Assembly (NCBI RefSeq): GCF_000224085.1
Contig: NC_015945.1
Span: 2,906,501 to 2,970,500 of the forward strand
From: Allomuricauda ruestringensis DSM 13258
GTDB taxonomy: Bacteria > Bacteroidota > Bacteroidia > Flavobacteriales > Flavobacteriaceae
Direction: 5' to 3'
Length of the DNA: 64,000 bases
Program-made: the position numbers and the translations under genes
The notes under the pieces: model-generated
Told to the model about the DNA's origin: nothing
Database searches by the model: none
What the model saw: the letters and a program-made list of their open reading frames with translations, nothing else
Shown: positions 43,701 through 51,093 of the stretch, one piece after another
Position numbering within the stretch: the stretch's first letter is position 1
Layout of the letters: each line of letters opens with the position of its first letter

Positions 43701-44122
43701 CAAAAGTTGACATTTACGACGAAGGTTATAAATGGAATCGTGCAGGGGTTAGGATCTTGAATCAGGAGACCATTGTGCTCAATAGATGGAGAAGTGAATC
43801 CGAGCCAGGTAACGGTGTACAACCAAGGGCCCTAAGTGGGGACGCAGTCGCAAATACAAGACCATCTACCCTTATGGTCCAGGATGCTGGTTACTTTAGG
43901 TTGAAGCTTATGTCTCTAGGCTACTCTTTTTCTGATGAACTTACAACCAAATTCGGAATGTCCAGATTTAGAATATATGCAAGTGGCGAAAATTTGCTAA
44001 CGCTTACAAAATACGATGGATTCAACCCAGAAATTGGTGGAGAAAACCTTGTACGTGGGGTAAATCAATTTACTCCTCCTGCAGCAAGGACAGTTGTTTT
44101 AGGAATTCAAATAAGTCTTTAA
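40745..44122 (+). CDS. SusC/RagA TonB-dependent outer membrane transporter with STN domain
   Basis: This encodes 1125 residues. A signal peptide ends near HANDSYAQ. The STN signalling domain (about 45-120) has VSLNVENASVQEILDDIE. It is followed by a carboxypeptidase-regulatory-like domain (GTVTDPDGIPLAGASI, about 147-215), the plug (VVVGYGSVQKSDLTGAVAS, VLKDASSTAIYGSRGANG) and the beta-barrel ending VLGIQISL. It imports an oligosaccharide across the outer membrane with SusD as lid. The STN domain ties it to the FecR/sigma pair upstream. Substrate is unknown, possibly a deoxy-sugar-containing glycan. Confidence 0.96.
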   Translation: MKKIFNHSELSATLLKFDLKMRLTVLLLFTALVGLHANDSYAQKTKVSLNVENASVQEILDDIESKTKFNFVYNTEHVNLQRKLSLHIQKEHIEKVLNRLFLNTETNYKVKGTQVVLWRDQKAKNAKKPVINPVPVMNKMVQLTVTGTVTDPDGIPLAGASILEKGTTNGVQTDFDGNFSINVSEANATLVSSYIGYSTQEIALNGQTTLSIMLAESAVAMDEIVVVGYGSVQKSDLTGAVASISSEDLGDRQATSVAGLIQGRAPGVDATGGKIRIRGITTFNNTDPLVVIDGFLGGDLSTVNPNDIENIEVLKDASSTAIYGSRGANGVILVTTKSGRKGAMKVNVNFWSGLKSTTNKRDVLNANQYIDYVHDALNNAGQTIPPKLLTDEVRVDRNDWQDLIFQTGHSSEINASFSGGTEKATYYFGVSHRDDENIIIGSSNKATYLRTKNSFEIKPWLDLNVNAALSYKTIKGASPSYIGMLGYMPYKEIYDENQIGGYTDVDRINDASDVSNPLTVPNKVNPETNTLAYQTQLNLKIKPFKGFSYTIQAGLKGDFERFFQWQDEYVSAGSHNVNTMMESSSYFYSPIVESYLNYTNQFGDHNVSALLGNTWQDGVQGGGIGIGATGYATNEIKLLSVAGSPMQPTQDLFIDSRLSYFGRINYGFKSKYLMTFNMRADASPNFSPNNRWGKFPSLSLAWKLDEESFLRDNEVINQLKLRAGWGKSGNDAIGQYRYLSSVFSQGVGYPLGINQEYQQGASVVQNASPEIKWETTESLTVGVDFGLFNNTLTGTVEYFEKQTDDILFAVPSPLSLGYGSGQDGGTIDGNAIVNAASVSNKGFEFLLGKRGDIGEKISYDISANYTFQENVVTGLGLGQPFLSGVSRTEKGRPIGYFYGYEADGIYMTQAEIDAANADAVANGHDYFQEASTSAGDVKFRDLSGDGKIDGDDRTMIGNPIPKHLFGLNASLNIGQFDFNIFWQGVAKVDIYDEGYKWNRAGVRILNQETIVLNRWRSESEPGNGVQPRALSGDAVANTRPSTLMVQDAGYFRLKLMSLGYSFSDELTTKFGMSRFRIYASGENLLTLTKYDGFNPEIGGENLVRGVNQFTPPAARTVVLGIQISL

Positions 44123-44132
44123 AAAAAAATAT

Positions 44133-45707
44133 ATGAAAACGATAACAAACACCAAGTTTAAAATGATAAGGGTATTCGTCCTTTTCTTTTTAACCTTTTC
44201 TTCATGTGACGAGGAAGTTTTAGAACTGAGTAATCCAGAACAATTTACACTAGAGACATATTTCAAAACTCCAGATCAAATTGTTCAGGGTACCAATGCA
44301 GCTTATGCGGCATTTTTTCAACATTGGATAGGAAGCTATCAATGGCCCGAAATTTGGGACGTATTGGGCAATGAAACAGAGGCGACTGCCGGAGCTTTAG
44401 GGAGTTACCACGAAGTTCCAATCATTCAAATGAGGGCATATCAGCATAATCAATTCAACCGCACAGTTGAAAACCTTTGGAGAATGTATTATATGATGAT
44501 TTTGAGGTCTAACTTGGTCATTGATTCAGCTGATGCTTATTTGGCAGAAAACGATGCCAATGAACTTGTGATTCGATCACGGGGGGAAGCTTATTTTTTG
44601 AGAGGCTGGGCCTATTTTAATTTGGCTAATTTATGGGGGGACGTACCACTCCGATTGAGCTTTGATCAATCTGAGAATGTTGATGCCCCACTAAGTAGTG
44701 CCGAAGATGTTTGGGCCGTGGCCGAAAGTGATTTAAAAATAGCTCAATCGCTTTTAAAGGAGGTTGGAGAAATTCCTGACACCGAGCTGGGCCGTGCGAC
44801 CAAAGGCTCGGCGACCGGTTTACTTGGTAAATTATACTTGTATAATGATAGACTTCCAGAAGCAGAAATTGAATTGGCTAAATTGGAAGGACATTATGAT
44901 TTATTACCTGCCGAGGATTATCTGTACAATTTTGGGGAAATCAATGAAAACAACATTGAAAGTGTCTTTGAATTCCAATGTACATATGCAGGTCAAGGGG
45001 GTAGTACCGCAATGTTTACCAATGTTGAAGGTGGTTCAGCTCCGTTTTTGAACAATATGATGCAACAATTACATAGTTGGAACGGATGGCCTAACTGGAA
45101 ATTCCAGCCAGAGAAGACTGAGGTTTTTATCTATGATGATGAGTCTGGTACAGAATTTATTGACCCAAGAGGAGCGGAAACCTTCTATGGAGGTGTGGCA
45201 GGAGATGATACATGGTGTGATTATTGTCCAGAAAACCCGAATCGTCCATATGATTTTGAAGGCTTACAATATTTCTGGAAAAAGAAAAACAATAGAGAGA
45301 CCAGACCTGATGAAACCGGTCCAGGTGCGGGTGGTGCCGCTTCAGGTAATAACGTTAGGATTATGAGGTATGCCGATGTCTTGCTTATGAGGGCTGAAAT
45401 CCAGCTTATGCAAGGAAATGCGCCAGGATGTGTCGATTTCATTAATAGAGTTCGTAGACGTTTTGGCATCTTTGAGTACAACGCGGCGAACTATTCTGAT
45501 AGTGAAGTGTTTGAGCTTTTGAAACGTGAAAGGGAAATTGAGTTAATGGGCGAAGGTTCAAGGTTCAGAGATCTTAAAAGATGGGGAATATTGGAAGAAA
45601 CGCTTAATCCTGAATTTCAGGATAAATACGGAACTCAACCGGTCAATGCAAGCCATTACTTTTTTCCAATACCTCAAGGAGAGCTTGACACTAATTTTGG
45701 AATATAA
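44133..45707 (+). CDS. SusD/RagB family glycan-binding lipoprotein
   Basis: This encodes 524 residues with a lipoprotein signal (VLFFLTFSSC). It has the SusD TPR-like helical fold: RSRGEAYFLRGWAYFNLANL, the conserved WGDVPL, ATKGSATGLLGKLYLY, MRYADVLLMRAEIQLM and RREREIELMGEGSRFRDL-type ending (KREREIELMGEGSRF). It starts 10 bp after susC and caps the SusC channel to bind the incoming glycan. Confidence 0.96.
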   Translation: MKTITNTKFKMIRVFVLFFLTFSSCDEEVLELSNPEQFTLETYFKTPDQIVQGTNAAYAAFFQHWIGSYQWPEIWDVLGNETEATAGALGSYHEVPIIQMRAYQHNQFNRTVENLWRMYYMMILRSNLVIDSADAYLAENDANELVIRSRGEAYFLRGWAYFNLANLWGDVPLRLSFDQSENVDAPLSSAEDVWAVAESDLKIAQSLLKEVGEIPDTELGRATKGSATGLLGKLYLYNDRLPEAEIELAKLEGHYDLLPAEDYLYNFGEINENNIESVFEFQCTYAGQGGSTAMFTNVEGGSAPFLNNMMQQLHSWNGWPNWKFQPEKTEVFIYDDESGTEFIDPRGAETFYGGVAGDDTWCDYCPENPNRPYDFEGLQYFWKKKNNRETRPDETGPGAGGAASGNNVRIMRYADVLLMRAEIQLMQGNAPGCVDFINRVRRRFGIFEYNAANYSDSEVFELLKREREIELMGEGSRFRDLKRWGILEETLNPEFQDKYGTQPVNASHYFFPIPQGELDTNFGI

Positions 45708-45744
45708 ATCACATAGTCCATTGTTGTTTTAGTTTAGTTGCTGT

Positions 45745-45888
45745 AGAACAGGTTGATGTAACAAAATGTCGAGAGAAACACTCTCGGTTAAAAGTGGAGC
45801 ACGATAATATTATCGCATCAATTTTTATGAATTTTGAATTTCAGAATGATAAATTGTATTCACTCTGTTAAGTCAACCTGTTTTTTAT
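45745..45888 (+). ncRNA. Structured 3' RNA / terminator after susD
   Basis: AACAGGTTGA (45747-45756) pairs with TCAACCTGTT (45873-45882), and TAAC (45759-45762) extends the helix by pairing with GTTA (45867-45870). Inside are the hairpins CGAGAG-AAACA-CTCTCG (45770-45786) and CGATAATATTATCG (45802-45815). A T-run follows the outer helix. It starts 40 bp past the susD stop. It could be an elaborate terminator or a distinct structured RNA. Confidence 0.5.
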
Positions 45889-46257
45889 TTATGGACATAA
45901 AGTTCCTATAATATAGCTGTCTAAAATATTGTGGTTTTGGAGTGTTCAGCACCAACATAGGCAATCTCTATTTTTTTTACCACTAGCACACTAGCATACC
46001 GTAATCTGCAATGACTTCCATAAAGGGAACAACTCTTTCCATGTCTTTATTTGTGAATTTGTCTCCAGAATTTTTTTAAAAACTCCTTAAGGGGTAGGGA
46101 TAAAAGAGAAGTAAATAGGATAGATATAGGAATGATTGTCTACCTAAAACCATAATTAAGTACAATAGATGATTTCACATTTATGGAGCGTAAGGGCAAG
46201 AGAAATCACTAAAATATTTACCAAGAAACGATAATCTATAAAATAAAAATATTATAA
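45889..46257. other. Gene-free interval before the dehydrogenase gene
   Basis: This is AT-rich sequence with no supported frame. It presumably holds the promoter for the 46.3 kb gene, but no clear box was found. Confidence 0.4.
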
Positions 46258-47997
46258 ATGTCATCATTAAAAGTATATTTCTCCAAACTATTATGGATTT
46301 CCATAACACTTGTCTTCCTTACTGGCTGTGATCAAATATCAAACCTGCCAGAAGGCGATATCGACAACGGAGGACTTTTCTTGCCAGACAGGTTTGAAGC
46401 TCTGGTTGTGGTAGATAGTATTGGCAATGCCCGGCATCTGGCCGTGAATGACAATGGAGATATTTATGTTAAGCTTACAAGTGCTAAACAAGATTCGGGC
46501 AATGTAGCTATCAGAGATATAAACAGAGACGGTAAGGGAGATAAAATCGCCTATTTTGGGGATTATCCCGCGGAGGAAGGTTATGGTCCAACAAGTATGA
46601 GGATTTACAATGGGTACATTTTTTATAGTACCAAAGACGCTGTTTACAGGCAGAAAATAACCCCTGGTACATTAGTGCCGGAAAGCAAAAGGGAAGTTGT
46701 TCTCAAATATGAAATTTATACTTCACATATAGCTAAAACCCTTGCCTTTGATGACGATGGAAATATGTATGTCAATTTCGGGTCATTAACTGATAATTGT
46801 CAAGAGGAAGATAGAACTCCTCTTAGCCCGGGTCAATATCCCTGTCTTGAACTGGCAAAGCATGCTGGAATTTGGAAGTTTGATGCTGATAAAATCAATC
46901 AGACTCAGCAAGATGGAGTTAGATATGCCACTGGACTTAGAGACGGAATTGCCATGGACTGGAATCATGCTACTAATAGTTTGTTTGTGTTGGAACATGG
47001 TAGGGATGATATGCATAGAATATGGCCCTCCCTTTATTCAGAATGGGAAAGTGCAATGTTGCCGGCTGAAGAATTTTTGGAAATCAAGGAAGGAGCCAAT
47101 GGAGGATGGCCCTATTACTACTATGATCAGATACAAAATAAAAGAGTGGTGTCCCCCGAATACAGAGATGTGGATTTAGAAGTAAAAGTTAGTGATGTAG
47201 TAGATCCTATAATCGGTTTTCCTGGACATTGGGCGCCAAACGACCTTTTCTTTTATACCGGAAATCAATTTCCAGACCGTTATAAAAATGGGGCGTTTAT
47301 TGCTTTTCATGGTGGAGGTCGTCGAGCTCCCTATCCTACAGGAGGTTTTATCGTATGTTTTGTGCCATATGTAAATGGAGAACTTTCAAAATCCTTTGAA
47401 ATTTTTGCTGATGGATTTATAGGAGAATCGTATAACGATGGCATGGGACCTTCAGCGTATCGGCCGATGGGCATTGCAATGGGACCTGATGGTTCCTTGT
47501 ATATTGGTGATAGCCGAAAAGGGAAAATCTGGCGAATCATGTACAAAGGTGATAAAGATGATTTTAGTGAAAGTCAGTTAAGCAAGATGGAAGAGCGTAA
47601 AGCACTTACGCATATCAGGAATCCCCATGAAATCAATGACAATCTTAACTATCGTTTGGCAGATGAGGGCCAGAGAATTTATAATACTTATTGTATTGCT
47701 TGCCATAAGGCAGATGGTAAAGGGGACGGGAACCGTTATCCACCATTAGCAGGGTCAGACTGGGTAACTGGGGATAAAAACAGATTGATAAAAGCGGTAT
47801 TGGAAGGCCTTGAAGGTCCTATAACGGTAAATGGAAAGACCTATAACGACTTGATGCCAAAAATGGACTTTTTGAACGATGAGGATATTGCCAAGGTATT
47901 AACGTATATCCGGATGAACTTAAACGAAGATGTTGGAGGAGTTCAGGAGAGAGAAGTGGCAAGGGTTAGGAATGGTACACAGGGCGAACAGCACTAG
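46258..47997 (+). CDS. Sorbosone/glucose dehydrogenase-like beta-propeller lipoprotein with cytochrome c domain
   Basis: This encodes 579 residues. A lipobox ends VFLTGC. A six-bladed propeller of the soluble quinoprotein glucose/L-sorbosone dehydrogenase type follows (RHLAVNDNGDIYVKL, AKTLAFDDDGNMYVNFG, GLRDGIAMDWNHATNSLF, YRPMGIAMGPDGSLYIGDS). A C-terminal cytochrome c domain has CIACH (C479, C482, H483) and a probable Met in LMPKMDF. It would oxidise a sugar in the periplasm and pass electrons to the respiratory chain through its haem. PQQ binding cannot be confirmed from sequence. Confidence 0.87.
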   Translation: MSSLKVYFSKLLWISITLVFLTGCDQISNLPEGDIDNGGLFLPDRFEALVVVDSIGNARHLAVNDNGDIYVKLTSAKQDSGNVAIRDINRDGKGDKIAYFGDYPAEEGYGPTSMRIYNGYIFYSTKDAVYRQKITPGTLVPESKREVVLKYEIYTSHIAKTLAFDDDGNMYVNFGSLTDNCQEEDRTPLSPGQYPCLELAKHAGIWKFDADKINQTQQDGVRYATGLRDGIAMDWNHATNSLFVLEHGRDDMHRIWPSLYSEWESAMLPAEEFLEIKEGANGGWPYYYYDQIQNKRVVSPEYRDVDLEVKVSDVVDPIIGFPGHWAPNDLFFYTGNQFPDRYKNGAFIAFHGGGRRAPYPTGGFIVCFVPYVNGELSKSFEIFADGFIGESYNDGMGPSAYRPMGIAMGPDGSLYIGDSRKGKIWRIMYKGDKDDFSESQLSKMEERKALTHIRNPHEINDNLNYRLADEGQRIYNTYCIACHKADGKGDGNRYPPLAGSDWVTGDKNRLIKAVLEGLEGPITVNGKTYNDLMPKMDFLNDEDIAKVLTYIRMNLNEDVGGVQEREVARVRNGTQGEQH

Positions 47998-48094
47998 AAA
48001 TTGAAATGTAAATAAGCATCTAGAAGATATTTTAGATGACGATGATGGGTTTTAACGATGTTTTACAATTTTCAAAAACAATAAAAATAATAAA

Positions 48095-48871
48095 GTGATA
48101 AAATTCAGTTTAGAAGGAAAGCATGCGATTATAACGGGAGGCGGCAGTGGAATTGGGAAAGCTATTTCCACCACTTTCGCAAAGCAGGGAGCAACGGTTC
48201 ACATTCTGGAACTCAGCACCGAGAATGCCGATGTTACCGTGGCCGCGATCAAAGAGAACGGGGGCACCGCATTTGCCTACCAGTGCAATGTGGTAGATCA
48301 GGCCCAGGTCATCGAGGTTATTGATCGGATTACTGCAAAAAATAAAATTTCCATACTTATAAACAATGCGGGCATCGCCCACATAGGAAATATTGAAAAC
48401 ACTTCCACGGAAGATCTGGACAAAATCTATAACGTAAATGTAAAAGGCCCATATAATTGTATGCACGCCCTTATTCCAAAAATCAAGGACAAAGGAGGGG
48501 TCATCATCAATATGGCCTCTATCGCTTCGACCGTAGGCATCCAGGATAGGTTTGCCTATTCCATGAGCAAGGGTGCGATATTGACCATGACCTATTCTGT
48601 GGCCAAGGATTATATCGGACAAGGAATTCGATGCAACAGCATTTCGCCCGCAAGGATACATACTCCCTTTGTTGATGGGTTTATCCAAAAAAACTATCCG
48701 GGAAAGGAGAAGGAAATGTTCGATAAGTTGTCCAAAACGCAGCCTATCGGCCGAATGGGAAAACCCGAAGAGGTCGCGGACCTTGCACTTTACCTGTGTT
48801 CGGATGAGGCCTCTTTCATTACGGGGACCGATTTTCCAATCGATGGCGGATTTATAAAATTGAACGGTTGA
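48095..48871 (+). CDS. SDR family dehydrogenase (2-keto-3-deoxy-sugar acid dehydrogenase candidate)
   Basis: This encodes 258 residues starting at GTG 48095. It is a classical short-chain dehydrogenase: GGGSGIGKAIS for NAD(P), INNAGIAHIGNIE, the catalytic Ser in NMASIASTVG, YSMSK (Tyr and Lys), and FITGTDFPIDGGF at the end. Followed directly by a fumarylacetoacetate-hydrolase-family gene, it fits 2-keto-3-deoxy-L-fuconate (or rhamnonate) 4-dehydrogenase, which makes the diketo acid. The substrate is inferred from the operon. Confidence 0.9.
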   Translation: MIKFSLEGKHAIITGGGSGIGKAISTTFAKQGATVHILELSTENADVTVAAIKENGGTAFAYQCNVVDQAQVIEVIDRITAKNKISILINNAGIAHIGNIENTSTEDLDKIYNVNVKGPYNCMHALIPKIKDKGGVIINMASIASTVGIQDRFAYSMSKGAILTMTYSVAKDYIGQGIRCNSISPARIHTPFVDGFIQKNYPGKEKEMFDKLSKTQPIGRMGKPEEVADLALYLCSDEASFITGTDFPIDGGFIKLNG

Positions 48872-48921
48872 CAGACTGCCGTTCGGAACTATAAATATGA
48901 AAATATAAACTTTAACCGATT

Positions 48922-49776
48922 ATGAAATTAATACGATTTGGAAAAGAAGGGAAAGAGAAACCCGGAGTCCAATTAGAAGATGGTACTAGGATCGACATTA
49001 CAGCATTTGGTGAAGACTATGACGAGCATTTCTTTGGAACGGGAGGGATAAGACGGTTGGAACACTGGTTGGATAGAAATCGTGACGAAAGCCCTATCAT
49101 TTCACAAAGTGAACGCCTTGGCGCACCTCTGGTGCGGCCGTCCAAAATTGTTTGTGTTGGACTTAACTATGCCAAACACGCTTCTGAAAGTGGAATGGAA
49201 GTGCCTAAGGAGCCCGTTTTGTTCTTTAAGGCAACTTCTGCCATAGTAGGCCCCAATGATGACCTAATAATACCCAAAGGGAGCGAAAAAACCGATTGGG
49301 AAGTAGAGCTGGGCGTTGTCATAGGTAAGAAAGCAAGTTATGTGGAAGAAGCCGATGCCATGGATCACGTGGCCGGGTATGTGTTGCACAACGACTATAG
49401 CGAGCGGGCTTTCCAAATAGAAAAGCAAGGACAATGGTGCAAGGGAAAAGGCTGTGATACGTTTGCACCCATTGGGCCTTTTATCGCTACTGCCGATGAA
49501 GTAAAAGACCCCAATAATCTAGACCTATGGCTAAAACTTAACGGTGAGACCCTTCAGAACAGCAATACATCGGATTTTATATTCAATGTACAAGAGGTAG
49601 TGAGATATATCAGTCAATACATGACACTATTGCCCGGTGATATTATTTCAACCGGAACCCCGGCCGGAGTTGGACTGGGCTTTAACCCACCACGATATCT
49701 GAAGCCCGGTGACGTCGTGGAATTGGGAATCGAAGGTTTGGGAACTTCAAAACAGCTTGCCAAAAAGTATCACTAA
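48922..49776 (+). CDS. Fumarylacetoacetate hydrolase family protein (diketo-deoxy-sugar acid hydrolase candidate)
   Basis: This encodes 284 residues: VCVGLNYAKHASESGM, FFKATSAIVGPND, the metal-binding DWEVELGVVIGKKA, GYVLHNDYSERAFQ, GDIISTGTPAGVGLG and a C-terminal PGDVVELGIEGLG. Enzymes of this branch cleave 2,4-diketo-3-deoxy-L-fuconate or -rhamnonate to pyruvate plus L-lactate. The upstream SDR and the downstream lactate-oxidising gene support that role; ureidoglycolate or acylpyruvate hydrolysis are alternatives. Confidence 0.9.
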   Translation: MKLIRFGKEGKEKPGVQLEDGTRIDITAFGEDYDEHFFGTGGIRRLEHWLDRNRDESPIISQSERLGAPLVRPSKIVCVGLNYAKHASESGMEVPKEPVLFFKATSAIVGPNDDLIIPKGSEKTDWEVELGVVIGKKASYVEEADAMDHVAGYVLHNDYSERAFQIEKQGQWCKGKGCDTFAPIGPFIATADEVKDPNNLDLWLKLNGETLQNSNTSDFIFNVQEVVRYISQYMTLLPGDIISTGTPAGVGLGFNPPRYLKPGDVVELGIEGLGTSKQLAKKYH

Positions 49777-49786
49777 AAACAAAAAG

Positions 49787-50935
49787 GTGGATTTAAGTAT
49801 AAATAAAAAGTACCCTTCGGTTTACGACCTAAGGGAAAGAGCAAAGAAAAAAATTCCAAATTTCGCCTTTGAATACCTGGATGGTGGATGTAATGAAGAT
49901 GTGAACCTGCACAAGAATACCTCCGATATCAGGGAAGTGGAACTTTTGCCCTACTATTTGAGCAAGCATACCAGGTCGGATATGAAGACCGAATTGTTTG
50001 GTCATGTTTATGATGCTCCTTTTGGTATCGCCCCCGTTGGATTACAAGGACTCATGTGGCCCAATGCCCCGGAAATTTTGGCCAAGGCCGCCTTCGAGCA
50101 CAACATTCCTTTTATACTTAGTACCGTGACCACGAGCAGTATTGAACGTATAGGTGAACTGACCGAGGGCAGGGCCTGGTTCCAGCTGTACCACCCCACA
50201 GAAGACAACTTGAGGGATGACATTATCAATAGGGCAGCGGCTGCAGACTGTCCTGTGTTGGTCATTCTATGCGACGTGCCAACATTCGGGTTTCGACCAA
50301 GGGATATTCGTAATGGTTTAGCCATGCCTCCCAAAATGTCGGTAAAGAACATCTTGCAGATATTGGGTAGGCCGGAATGGGCCCTAAAGACGTTGGTACA
50401 TGGACAACCAAATTTTGAGACCCTAAAGCCTTATATGCCAAAAGGGCTTGACCTCAAACAATTGGGGAAATTTATGGACCAAACTTTTTCCGGTAGGTTA
50501 AACGAGGAAAAAATAAAGCCTATCCGAGATATGTGGAAGGGAAAATTGGTACTTAAGGGCGTGTCCAATGAAGCGGATGCGGAGAAAGCTATTCGATTGG
50601 GACTAGATGGGATTATAGTGTCCAATCATGGAGGGAGACAATTGGATGCAGGAGAATCGACCATAAGACCATTGGTTCGGATAGCCAAGGAATATGGTAA
50701 TCAAATAAAGGTGATGATGGACAGTGGTATACGGTCAGGTCCGGATATAGCCAGGACAATGGCGTCAGGAGCCGAGTTTACTTTTTTGGGCAGATCTTTT
50801 ATGTATGGTGTGGCGGCGCTTGGAGCCAAAGGGGGCGACCACACCATTTCACTGTTGAAAATGGAGCTGCAACAAGTAATGGAACAGATCTGCTGCGAAA
50901 ACATAGGGGATTTTCCCAACCATTTGATAAAATAA
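49787..50935 (+). CDS. FMN-dependent L-lactate dehydrogenase (alpha-hydroxy acid oxidase family)
   Basis: Starting at GTG 49787, 10 bp after the hydrolase stop and preceded by AAAAAG, gives 382 residues. The frame is open further up but only inside the previous gene. Motifs are FEYLDGGCNEDVN, GIAPVGLQGLMWPNA, STVTTSSIE, the active-site VSNHGGRQLDAGEST and MDSGIRSGPDIARTMASGA. It oxidises L-lactate to pyruvate with electrons going to quinone or O2. In this operon it would consume the lactate released by the diketo-acid hydrolase. Confidence 0.92.
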   Translation: MDLSINKKYPSVYDLRERAKKKIPNFAFEYLDGGCNEDVNLHKNTSDIREVELLPYYLSKHTRSDMKTELFGHVYDAPFGIAPVGLQGLMWPNAPEILAKAAFEHNIPFILSTVTTSSIERIGELTEGRAWFQLYHPTEDNLRDDIINRAAAADCPVLVILCDVPTFGFRPRDIRNGLAMPPKMSVKNILQILGRPEWALKTLVHGQPNFETLKPYMPKGLDLKQLGKFMDQTFSGRLNEEKIKPIRDMWKGKLVLKGVSNEADAEKAIRLGLDGIIVSNHGGRQLDAGESTIRPLVRIAKEYGNQIKVMMDSGIRSGPDIARTMASGAEFTFLGRSFMYGVAALGAKGGDHTISLLKMELQQVMEQICCENIGDFPNHLIK

Positions 50936-51093
50936 TATTGAAAATTTCAGGACTGTCCATTATATGCCGTACGAGGAAGTTGTGGATCGACCTGATTCCA
51001 GAAGTGATGTAAAGGACAATTTTAAAAAAAACGACCAATACCAAACAAATAACTATAACGATTTCGTAAACAACCTAATACGTATTGAGTGCT

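Noticed and set aside
48110..48688. Minus-strand frame of 192 codons opposite the SDR gene
   Set aside because: Shadow of a well-conserved coding region with no recognisable product.
51078..51087. TACGTATTGA palindrome-like stretch before ppsA as an operator
   Set aside because: A single short AT-rich palindrome with no second copy in the window.
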